Below are positions 1 to 5,590 of a DNA stretch of 6,949 bases, one piece after another (the first letter of the stretch is position 1; every line of letters begins with the position of its first letter). Location: NCBI GenBank assembly GCA_016208345.1, contig JACQYG010000032.1, positions 1-6,949 on the forward strand, given 5' to 3'. A program made the translations under genes and the position numbers. The notes beneath the pieces were generated by a model. It ran no database searches and was not told the origin of the DNA. It saw only the letters and a program-made list of their open reading frames with translations. The stretch is from Chloroflexota bacterium. Lineage in GTDB: Bacteria; Chloroflexota; DTOL01; JACQYG01.

Positions 1-346
1 AGAGCTGGGTCAGATGGCTGCGCAGGGTGGAGTGCAGCTTGATGCTATCGCCCAGGCGGTTGAAGGCACCCTCCAGCTCCCTGGGGGCCAGGAGTTTCAG
101 GGAGGTCTCGGCCACGAAGGTGGCGATGGGGTTGAAATCGGTGGCGATGGCCGACCGCCCCGAACGAGCCGCCTCCCGCACCAGCACGTCAGCCTGGCAA
201 AAGGGGTCCAGCACCACCTCGCCGCTGGAGGTGCAGGCCTGGAGATAGGCAGAGACAACGTTGGTCGGGAGTGGCAGCAGAAAGCGCGCCAGCACCCCGC
301 GGGTGAGCGGCGCTTCGGCGGGGATGAAGTGTTCGATCTGCCCCAT
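1..346 (-). CDS. DNA-methylase-like protein, N-terminal part, runs off the left edge
   Basis: The frame is open from the ATG at 346 to the window edge (115 codons). An in-frame TGA lies four codons upstream and no other start is available between them, so this start is firm; a GAGGG sequence sits about 9 nt before it. Residues 44-50 read EVVLDPFC and residues 69-74 read TDFNPI. This resembles motif I of N4/N6 DNA methylases (LDPFxGxG, which binds S-adenosylmethionine) followed by the acidic residue and NP that contact the cofactor. The expected glycine-rich turn is QAD here (residues 51-53), so the cofactor loop is degenerate. The catalytic (D/N)PP(Y/F) motif would lie beyond the edge and cannot be checked. 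It could be an orphan or restriction-associated methylase, or a non-catalytic relative. The gene has its own candidate promoter and follows the HD gene in the same direction. Confidence 0.6.
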   Translation of the reverse strand, partial: MGQIEHFIPAEAPLTRGVLARFLLPLPTNVVSAYLQACTSSGEVVLDPFCQADVLVREAARSGRSAIATDFNPIATFVAETSLKLLAPRELEGAFNRLGDSIKLHSTLRSHLTQL

Positions 347-395
347 CTCTGGAGGCCCTCACTGTGGTATTGCGACCTCAGCGTTACCTGGCTGT

Positions 396-423
396 AGTAT
401 ATCACAAAGCCGTGGCGATTCAA
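396..423 (-). promoter_or_regulatory. Candidate sigma70-type promoter of the methylase-like gene
   Basis: Read on the minus strand, TTGAAT (418-423) is followed after 16 nt by TATACT (396-401). Transcription would start near 389, giving a 5' leader of about 43 nt before the ATG at 346. The -10 box matches 5 of 6 consensus bases and the -35 box 4 of 6. Confidence 0.45.
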
Positions 424-479
424 GAGAAAAACCAGGCAGCCGGGGGCCCAGAGCTGTCCCTACGCTCGAGCGGTGTCAG

Positions 480-500
480 GCAGGTCCCGGCGGGACCTGC
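480..500 (-). terminator. Perfect hairpin downstream of the HD gene, possible terminator
   Basis: GCAGGTCCCG and CGGGACCTGC flank one base, a 10-bp perfect inverted repeat that starts 25 nt after the stop codon of the HD gene. No T-tract follows at once on the minus strand; a TTTTT run appears only about 50 nt later. It could be a Rho-independent terminator of poor quality, an mRNA-stabilising hairpin, or a dispersed palindromic repeat. Confidence 0.35.
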
Positions 501-525
501 GCCCTCCAGGTTGGCAGAGAAGCAC

Positions 526-1146
526 CTACAGCTCGCCGGCCACCTCTCGGCCCAGGCGATCGAAGAAGGCGATCGTGAAGTCGTGGCGCCCCCGGGCCAT
601 GGCCTGGGCCGTGGGGGTATAGAGGGAGTCCTTGACCTTCGCCAGCTTCACCGCCAGCTCCAGCACCGGTGAATGGTCCGGGCTTAGATTGCCTCGGTCG
701 AGAATGGTGGTAGCCGGAACCTCCGTCCACAGGCGCTGTCCTAGCCGGCCGGCAATGGCGTAGGACCGAGCCACGCCGATGGCGCCGATGGAGTCCAGCT
801 TGTCGGCGTCGTAGAGCACCCGGGCCTCCAGGGTCTGGGGCTCTACATTGTTCCGGTAGCGATGGGTAGAGATGGCCGAGGCCACCGCCTCCACCCGGTC
901 CGGCGGTTGGGCCGCTAGGATGGCCCGGGCCCGGGCGGCCGAGAGCCGGGCGTGGTCCTCACCAGTGGCCAGTTCCTGGGCCCGCCCCAGGTCGTGGAGC
1001 AGGGCCGCGGCCCGCAGCACCTCCAGGTCAGCGCCCTCGGCCCGGCCGATGCGCTCGGCCAAACGCAGGACCCGAAGCACGTGGTCGAAGTCGTGGGCGG
1101 CGTCGGAGCCGGAGTAGTAGGCCCGGGCTTGTTCTATGGAGATCAT
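526..1146 (-). CDS. HD-domain phosphohydrolase, YedJ-like
   Basis: The protein has 206 aa. It carries the metal-binding pattern of the HD superfamily: H22 in HDFDH (18-22), the HD pair at 51-52 in LLHDLGR, H95 in STHRYRN, and D115 in YDADKLD. The segment DADKLDSIGAIGVAR (113-127) and the C-terminal stretch KLAKVKDSLYT followed by ARGRHDF match the layout I recall for E. coli YedJ and relatives, metal-dependent phosphohydrolases of unknown substrate. Length is near that of the family, no metal ligand is missing, and the protein should be cytosolic and soluble. The ATG at 1146 is supported by GAGGAG at 1151-1156, 4 nt upstream. It stands alone between a repeat-rich region and a hairpin, so it is probably monocistronic. 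The fold and metal site are firm; nucleotide or other phosphate ester substrates are only inferred. Confidence 0.9.
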   Translation of the reverse strand: MISIEQARAYYSGSDAAHDFDHVLRVLRLAERIGRAEGADLEVLRAAALLHDLGRAQELATGEDHARLSAARARAILAAQPPDRVEAVASAISTHRYRNNVEPQTLEARVLYDADKLDSIGAIGVARSYAIAGRLGQRLWTEVPATTILDRGNLSPDHSPVLELAVKLAKVKDSLYTPTAQAMARGRHDFTIAFFDRLGREVAGEL

Positions 1147-1294
1147 GGCACTCCTCGCCGGACGGCCTGGTATGCCGCCCTACGGTATACGCCGGATACC
1201 GGGGCGATGAACGGCACGGCTGTCGATCCGACCGCACATGAGCGCTGCCCTCCATCGTCCTGTTGTTGGGGCGCAGTTGCACTGCGGCCCCCGG

Positions 1295-1319
1295 CGTCCG
1301 GCAGTATAACAGCCGGACG
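1295..1319 (-). promoter_or_regulatory. Palindrome enclosing a -10 box upstream of the HD gene
   Basis: CGTCCGGC (1295-1302) and GCCGGACG (1312-1319) form an 8-bp perfect inverted repeat with a 9-nt centre. On the minus strand the centre contains TATACT (1303-1308), a good -10 hexamer. At 17-nt spacing the -35 position would be GTCCTA (1326-1331), which is the end of the adjacent mobile element and not consensus. The palindrome could be an operator over the promoter, or simply a hairpin. The predicted leader would be about 150 nt. Confidence 0.35.
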
Positions 1320-1325
1320 AACTGG

Positions 1326-1513
1326 TAGGACTTTCGCTGGAGTCAGCCGCATGGTAAGATGCGGCTATGATTACCAAACTTCAAGACGTTCCTGGATTCC
1401 TGCTTCCGCAGGAATGACAGCCGGTGTTTCCGCCATTTGTCATTCCCGCGAAACCTGTTCCTGACCGGTTCAGGAAGCGGGAATCTAGAGGGAATATATG
1501 AGCGAAAGTCCTA
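1326..1513. mobile_element. MITE-like non-autonomous element with TIRs and 5-bp target duplication
   Basis: TAGGACTTTCGCT (1326-1338) and AGCGAAAGTCCTA (1501-1513) are perfect 13-bp terminal inverted repeats. Directly outside them lies the same 5-mer ACTGG (1321-1325 and 1514-1518), as expected of a target-site duplication; the direct match extends by chance or design to AACTGGTAG. The 188-bp element has no coding capacity. Inside are a hairpin, AGCCGCAT/ATGCGGCT (1345-1352, 1359-1366), and a pair of REP-like hairpins (1392-1488). The mobilising transposase family is not recognisable from the ends. It inserted between the GNAT operon and the HD gene, within about 10 bp of the palindrome over the HD gene's -10 box. 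Confidence 0.6.
1392..1488. repeat. REPIN-like pair of inverted REP hairpins
   Basis: Left unit: ATTCCTGC (1396-1403) pairs with GCAGGAAT (1408-1415) over a TTCC loop. Right unit: ATTCCCGC (1442-1449) pairs with GCGGGAAT (1477-1484) and encloses a second stem, TTCCTGA/TCAGGAA (1458-1464, 1470-1476). The outer ends CTGGATTCCTGC and GCGGGAATCTAG are inverted copies with two mismatches, and GGAATGACAG / TTGTCATTCC repeat the symmetry inside. The words CTGGATTCC...GGAATGAC are a widespread class of dispersed bacterial palindrome. The whole unit lies inside the MITE-like element. Confidence 0.55.
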
Positions 1514-1522
1514 ACTGGTAGA

Positions 1523-1578
1523 AACCACTAGGGCACCAAGGCACAAAGAATGCTTGGTGTTTTCGTGCCTTCGTGGTT
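1523..1578. repeat. Imperfect inverted repeat (AACCAC...GTGGTT), possible GNAT operon terminator
   Basis: The 16-nt arms 1523-1538 and 1563-1578 pair at 13 positions; the right arm reads TCGTGCCTTCGTGGTT. GGCACC is followed by AAGGCAC, a short direct repetition in the left arm. Words of this type (CGTGCCTTCGTGGTT) recur as dispersed palindromes in many genomes. It begins 40 nt after the stop of the last GNAT gene, so it may also end that transcript, but the minus-strand tail is only weakly T-rich. Confidence 0.45.
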
Positions 1579-1617
1579 AAGAGAAGCCGCGCCTGGTCAG
1601 CTTGAGACGAAGCTTCC

Positions 1618-2562
1618 CTAGATCTCCAGCCGGTAGGTCACGTAGCGCGACTTCTCTACGAGACCTACCGACTGATACAGACGTACGGCCTGGTTGGGGT
1701 TCTCGCCGTCCACCCCGAGCTCGGCGCCGGACATCCCGATCATTTTGAGATGGTTCAAGCCAAGGGCCAGGAGAGCCCGGCCCAGGCCCCGGCGGCGGTA
1801 GGCCGGGAGCACCCCTAAGAGATCGATCTCGCCCTCCCTTTCACCGGTGTGCTGGTTGTGATCCAGGCGCTCACAGGCGTAGACGAACCCGGCGATCTTC
1901 CCCTGGGCATCATAGGCGAAGAAGTCTCCCCGAGGATCGTAGCTGGGCTGTCGGGTCCAGTATTCCCAGGACTCCACCGGGTAATCCACATGCCCCCAGT
2001 GGTCAGCGAAGGCGGCGTTGAAGGCGGCGCAGGAATCCCGGGGGGCCACGCTCCTCTCCAGGACGGAGTATACCACGAAGCCCGGGGGCAGTGGCTGCAC
2101 GGGGAGGCCCTCCGACAGGTCTCGGCGCATCCTCAGGCCATAGCGCACGGGCCGGAAACCCCGAGAGGTCAAAAGCGCGGCGAAATCCGGCCGGTCCTTG
2201 CGGTTCACCGCATCCAGGTGGGTCGCTTCGCTGCGCCTGAGCTCCCGGGCCCGAGCGATTCCCGCGTCCAGCAGCCGGGCCCCCACGCCCTGGCCCCGCC
2301 AGGAGGGATGAACGGTGCCCAAGATTACGATGCGCGACTCGGCCTGCCCGTATAAGGGCAAGACCCGGAGATAGCCGATCAGGGTTTCGTCCACCTCGGC
2401 CAGGAAGCAGTTGTGCTCCACGTCGGCGGTGGGCTCCATCAGCATGGAGGCCAGCTCGGCTGGGGAGGTATCGGTGTCGGTGCGGTCCACCTGGTCGGCG
2501 GCGTTGATCAATGCCCCTAGAAGATGATACAGCCGGAGTTTAATGACGATGACCCAAGGCAA
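1618..2562 (-). CDS. Double-GNAT acetyltransferase C (third gene of the cluster)
   Basis: The protein has 314 aa and two GNAT domains, the architecture of mycothiol synthase MshD. The N-terminal acetyl-CoA loop is HPSWRGQGVGARL (85-97). The C-terminal one is LPAYRRRGLGRALL (252-265), followed by LGVDGENPNQAVRLY (282-296), the late strand and helix of GNAT folds. FADHWG (185-190), at the start of the second domain, is shared by all three paralogues. The start is unusual. A TTG at 2562 is the first possible codon after the TAG of the preceding gene, which is in the same frame; GAGG lies about 11 nt before it. By comparison with gene A, about five residues are missing between the first strand and the AADQVD helix (21-26), so the N-terminus may be slightly eroded or wrongly placed. 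It should transfer an acetyl group from acetyl-CoA to an amine in the cytosol; the acceptor is unknown. Confidence 0.85.
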   Translation of the reverse strand: MPWVIVIKLRLYHLLGALINAADQVDRTDTDTSPAELASMLMEPTADVEHNCFLAEVDETLIGYLRVLPLYGQAESRIVILGTVHPSWRGQGVGARLLDAGIARARELRRSEATHLDAVNRKDRPDFAALLTSRGFRPVRYGLRMRRDLSEGLPVQPLPPGFVVYSVLERSVAPRDSCAAFNAAFADHWGHVDYPVESWEYWTRQPSYDPRGDFFAYDAQGKIAGFVYACERLDHNQHTGEREGEIDLLGVLPAYRRRGLGRALLALGLNHLKMIGMSGAELGVDGENPNQAVRLYQSVGLVEKSRYVTYRLEI

Positions 2563-2568
2563 CGTCAG

Positions 2569-3507
2569 CTATGGCCTCAGCCACTTCCGGTGCCACATAA
2601 GTTCCGCTTCGATGCGAAAGCCGGCGGACTCGTACAGGTGAATGGCGCCCGGGTTCTCCCCGTCCACGTTAAGCTGCACCGCGGGCAAGCCCAGGGCCTT
2701 GGCGTGGGCCACGGCCAGGAGCAGGAGCATGCGCCCCAAACCACGCCTCTGGTGGCCGGGGACGACGCCCAGGGGACCGATGTGGCCCACCTGGGCCGGC
2801 GCGCCGGACACGTAGCCCAGGCGTGGGGAGATGGCACAAACCCCCACCTCTTCCCCCACCTCTTGGCCGTCGCGGAGGGCGAAGAAGGTCCTGGTGAAGC
2901 GAGACCTGAGCCGCTGGGCGGCCTCCTCCACGGTGGAGGGGCTGAAACCCCAATGGGAAGCAAAGGAGGCGTTGTAGGACCGGCAATAGGCCTCGGCGTC
3001 GGCCTCGCCCCGGGCCTCCCGCCAACCGTAGCCAGCGGGGATGGCTATCTCGGGCCCAGTTATCGGCTCCAGGCGCATGCGCCACATGCTGCGCACGTGC
3101 TCCAGCCCGTGGTACCGGGCAAAGGCCACCGCCGCGGGGCGGTCCCGGCGGACGCCGATGTCCAAGGCCCTGCCGCCCCGCTCCCGGGTCCGATCCACCG
3201 CTCGAAGGAAGAGCCGGCTGCCAATCCCCCGGCGTCTCCACCGGGGGTGAACCAGGCCGTCGGCCACCAGGCATCCGCCCCAACCGTGGTCCTGCACCAC
3301 TACGTGTCCCACGTACTCCTCTCCCACTTGGGCCACGAAGAGGTTCTCCTCAGGGTGCACGCCGGGCCGTCGCCAGCGTTCCGCCAGCTCGTCCACGTTG
3401 CCGGGCCGGCCCACCTGATCCACGGCCTCGGCCTCGCGGCACAGGCGCGACAGGGCGGGCAGGTCGTCCCATCGAAAAACGCGCACCGTCACGGCGGTCT
3501 GGCTCAT
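2569..3507 (-). CDS. Double-GNAT acetyltransferase B (middle gene of the cluster)
   Basis: The protein has 312 aa with tandem GNAT domains. The N-terminal pyrophosphate loop is VHPRWRRRGIGSRL (86-99), the C-terminal one VVPGHQRRGLGRML (248-261), followed by VDGENPGAIHLYESAGF (281-297). SFASHWG (181-187) marks the domain junction seen in its neighbours. Both loops keep the R/Q-x-x-G-x-G pattern, so both domains could bind acetyl-CoA; in characterised MshD the C-terminal domain does the catalysis. The ATG at 3507 overlaps the TGA of gene A by four bases (ATGA), which points to translational coupling. The stop at 2569 is followed after 6 nt by the start of gene C in the same frame. The protein is richer in Arg and Gly than its neighbours and diverges in the N-terminal half. 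The substrate is unknown; mycothiol synthesis is not supported by any neighbour. Confidence 0.9.
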   Translation of the reverse strand: MSQTAVTVRVFRWDDLPALSRLCREAEAVDQVGRPGNVDELAERWRRPGVHPEENLFVAQVGEEYVGHVVVQDHGWGGCLVADGLVHPRWRRRGIGSRLFLRAVDRTRERGGRALDIGVRRDRPAAVAFARYHGLEHVRSMWRMRLEPITGPEIAIPAGYGWREARGEADAEAYCRSYNASFASHWGFSPSTVEEAAQRLRSRFTRTFFALRDGQEVGEEVGVCAISPRLGYVSGAPAQVGHIGPLGVVPGHQRRGLGRMLLLLAVAHAKALGLPAVQLNVDGENPGAIHLYESAGFRIEAELMWHRKWLRP

Positions 3508-4460
3508 CGCTTGGTGCCCCCCGCCTGGTCATGCCCGGCCATCTGCTTCCGATACCAACGCAACTCCCCTTTTTTTAAAAAACCCAGGCTCTCGTACAGC
3601 CGTTTGGCGTTGGGATTTCCCCCGTCCACCTCCAGCTCCGCGGCGGCCATGCCCCGCTCTTTCAGGGCATTGACCGCACGCAGTAGAAGCGCTCTGCCCA
3701 GGCCCCGACGGCGAAAGTCGGGGTGAACGCCCAGCTCGCCGATGTGCCCCGCCCGGTCTCCGGTGAGCTTAATTCTTTCCTCATTGATCCGAGCCCAGGC
3801 ATATCCCGCCACCTGGCCCGATCGGGCTTCGTGGACAAACCAGACCAGGCCGGGATCAAACCAGGGGCGGGAGGTCCAGTAACGCTCCTCGTCCACCGCA
3901 TACTCCCGTTCGCCCCAGTGCTCGGCGAAGGCGACGTTCGTGATCGCCGTCAGGGCCTCCACGTCTCCCTCGTCCTGGAAGTTTCGGATATTAAAGCCAG
4001 CGGGAATCAACGGCAAAGGCAATTCGCCGGACAGTTCCAGCCGCATTACCCACCCGCAGCGCTCCAGGGCAAAGCCAAACTTCCCGAGAAATGCCTGCTG
4101 GCCAGTGAGCCTGGCCTTGATCGGCGCATCGACCAGGGCCAAATCCATTTCCCCGGCATGCTCCAACGCCCACCCCATCAGGGCGGTGCCGATCCCTCGG
4201 TTCCGGAAGCCAGGATGAACCCGGAGCCTGAGGATACCTCGGCGCGTTGGCTCTATCCACACGTTCACGAAGCCGACCAGGTGGCCCTGGCTTACGGCGA
4301 CGAGGAGATCTCGCTCGAAATCGGCATTTGGAGCCATCATTTGGTCTTGGAACTCGGCCAGGGAGGTCGGCTCGTCCAGTTGATCGGCCGCGCTGCACTC
4401 GTTGGTGAGCGTCACGACGCCCTCAGCGTCGCTGACCCGAAAGTTTCTAAAAGCGATCAT
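3504..4460 (-). CDS. Double-GNAT acetyltransferase A (first gene of the cluster)
   Basis: The protein has 318 aa from the ATG at 4460. This start is preferred over an in-frame GTG at 4511: it has AGGA 7 nt upstream, the protein begins directly with the first GNAT strand (IAFRNFRVSD, 2-11), and the extra 17 residues would be translated from a dispersed palindrome. The N-terminal acetyl-CoA loop is RVHPGFRNRGIGTAL (80-94). The C-terminal one is GVHPDFRRRGLGRALL (244-259), followed by VDGGNPNAKRLYESLGF (278-294). FAEHWG (178-183) is the shared junction motif. A hydrophilic tail (AGHDQAGGTKR) follows the second domain. It is the first gene of the three-gene operon, with a candidate promoter about 150 nt upstream and a large inverted repeat in the leader. 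It belongs to the MshD-like GNAT family with unknown acceptor. Confidence 0.9.
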   Translation of the reverse strand: MIAFRNFRVSDAEGVVTLTNECSAADQLDEPTSLAEFQDQMMAPNADFERDLLVAVSQGHLVGFVNVWIEPTRRGILRLRVHPGFRNRGIGTALMGWALEHAGEMDLALVDAPIKARLTGQQAFLGKFGFALERCGWVMRLELSGELPLPLIPAGFNIRNFQDEGDVEALTAITNVAFAEHWGEREYAVDEERYWTSRPWFDPGLVWFVHEARSGQVAGYAWARINEERIKLTGDRAGHIGELGVHPDFRRRGLGRALLLRAVNALKERGMAAAELEVDGGNPNAKRLYESLGFLKKGELRWYRKQMAGHDQAGGTKR

Positions 4461-4486
4461 AGACTTTCCTGAAAAAAGCCTCCCCT

Positions 4487-4583
4487 CACCGCCGAGAACG
4501 CTGAGCCCCACCCTCGCCCTCCCCGTCGACGGGGAGGGCCGGGGTGGGGGGAAAACTCAGCGTGCTCAGCGTGCTCTGCGGTT
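4487..4583. repeat. Large nested inverted repeat in the leader of the GNAT operon
   Basis: The core is a 24-bp perfect palindrome centred on GTCGAC (4516-4539). It extends, after a 2x2 mismatch, by CCCCACCC/GGGTGGGG (4506-4513, 4542-4549) to a 44-nt near-palindrome. Outside it CGCTGAG (4499-4505) faces CTCAGCG (4556-4562), and the arms continue to 4487 and 4583 with the words CACCGCCGAGAACG and CTCTGCGGTT. The right arm carries CTCAGCGTG twice in tandem. Such words are typical of dispersed palindromic repeats. As RNA it would form a very stable hairpin ending about 25 nt before the ATG of gene A. Confidence 0.65.
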
Positions 4584-4608
4584 CAATCTGAGTTCTTTCA
4601 GCGGAGTC

Positions 4609-4614
4609 ATTATA
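4609..4614 (-). promoter_or_regulatory. TATAAT box, candidate promoter of the GNAT operon
   Basis: A perfect TATAAT occurs on the minus strand. No good -35 hexamer stands at 16-18 nt; at 17 nt the sequence is GGGCAT. Transcription would start near 4602 and the leader would carry the whole inverted repeat of 4487-4583. Confidence 0.35.
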
Positions 4615-4679
4615 GCGATCTCTACCCGTGGATGCCCTGATCTGCCGGGGACGGGTTACCCGAACGAATTCGGGCGCCC

Positions 4680-4709
4680 GGTGCCGGCGGCTCAGCTTTC
4701 CGCGGCACC
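4680..4709 (-). terminator. Hairpin downstream of the ABC operon, candidate terminator
   Basis: On the minus strand GGTGCCGCGG pairs with CCGCCGGCACC, a 10-bp GC-rich stem with one bulged base and the loop AAAGCTGAG, starting 44 nt after the permease stop. No T-tract follows. A second small hairpin, CCCGAA/TTCGGG (4659-4674), comes next. Termination here is plausible from position but not proved by sequence. Confidence 0.4.
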
Positions 4710-4753
4710 CTTGAAGGATCTCTAGCCGTGCCTTCCATGCCTGCGCCCTTGAC

Positions 4754-5578
4754 CTAGCCGCTTCTCTTGAGCTTGCCGGTGCGCTTGGCGTAGCGCTCGC
4801 CCCAATCGAAGACGGCCATGCCCAGGGGTATGGCCAACAGGCCGCTCAGCACCAGCGGCAGCACGAATCCCCAAAGGGAAGCCAGGTCGGCGTTGTGCAG
4901 GAGGCTCTGGCGCATCCCCTCCAGGACGTAGGTGGCAGGCGAAAGCCGGGCCACCGGGTGCAGCCAGTCGGGCAAGGCCTGGATGGGGTAGTACACCCCA
5001 GAGATCAATAGCAGCACCGCCTGGATCACGTTGGTCATCTGGGCACCACGCTCGGTGAACAAGAGCGGCAACACCGAGGCCATGATGCCCATGCCGATGA
5101 AAGAGAGGCTCCCCGCCAGGAGCACCAGGACGCCGCCCAGGAGATTGGCCTGGCTCAGGTCTATTTTAAAGAAGAACGCCACCACGGTCAAGATGACAGC
5201 GGTGTGCAGCATGCCGTACACGATGGAGAACACACAGGTGCCCAACATCTGGGTCAGGCGCTTCACCGGGGCCATGAAGGTATACTCGATGGTGCCCTCC
5301 CAACGCTCCCAGGAGATCATGGAAGACACGCTGTCGAAGACCACGGCCAGGTAGTGCCACACCAGGGTGCCTACCATCAGGAAAAGCACCAGGTAGCTGG
5401 TGTCCACCCGGGCACCGGAGATGCGCTCCATGGCTGCGCCGATGTAGGTGATGGAGAGGGCGTTCACCACCGAGTAGACGAGCCAGACCACCTCCCAACC
5501 CCAGTAACGCTTCACCAGGTTGAAGTTGCGCTCCACAAAGGCGTAGGAAGCCCTCAGCTCATGCCCCAGAGTGGTCAT
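4754..5578 (-). CDS. ABC-2 type exporter permease
   Basis: This is a 274-aa integral membrane protein, the transmembrane subunit that pairs with the ATPase encoded just upstream. Six hydrophobic segments are visible at about 29-50, 61-83, 112-137, 146-170, 182-200 and 236-258. The loop WERWEGTIEYTFMAPVKR (90-107) is the acidic cytosolic motif of ABC-2 permeases that faces the ATPase. GVYYPIQALPDWL (194-206) followed by LSPATYVLEGMR (212-223) is the conserved family signature near the fifth segment. Length is normal for NodJ/DrrB-type permeases. The ATG at 5578 has AAGGAG 6 nt upstream (5585-5590), and only 12 nt separate it from the ATPase stop, so the two are co-transcribed. The family exports drugs, lipids or polysaccharides; nothing here identifies the cargo. 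Confidence 0.93.
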   Translation of the reverse strand: MTTLGHELRASYAFVERNFNLVKRYWGWEVVWLVYSVVNALSITYIGAAMERISGARVDTSYLVLFLMVGTLVWHYLAVVFDSVSSMISWERWEGTIEYTFMAPVKRLTQMLGTCVFSIVYGMLHTAVILTVVAFFFKIDLSQANLLGGVLVLLAGSLSFIGMGIMASVLPLLFTERGAQMTNVIQAVLLLISGVYYPIQALPDWLHPVARLSPATYVLEGMRQSLLHNADLASLWGFVLPLVLSGLLAIPLGMAVFDWGERYAKRTGKLKRSG

Positions 5579-5590
5579 TGGCGTCTCCTT

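Noticed and set aside
97..423. 108-codon minus-strand frame at the left edge
   Set aside because: Composition is Pro/Arg/Ser-rich shadow sequence; the overlapping frame from 346 carries the methylase-like motifs.
952..1464. 170-codon plus-strand open frame across the HD gene start and the repeat region
   Set aside because: It overlaps the HD metal-binding domain in antisense and continues through the MITE-like element; no protein family is visible.
1599..1614. AGCTT/AAGCT mini-hairpin just after the GNAT gene C stop
   Set aside because: Five base pairs without a T-tract are too little to call a terminator.
2524..3726. 400-codon plus-strand open frame
   Set aside because: It lies opposite two GNAT genes with clear domain motifs, is rich in Gly, Pro, His and Ala as GC-rich antisense frames are, and has no recognisable motif.
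4461..4511. GTG start at 4511 extending GNAT gene A by 17 residues
   Set aside because: The extension is translated from a dispersed palindrome, does not resemble the GNAT N-terminus, and the ATG at 4460 has a good ribosome site.
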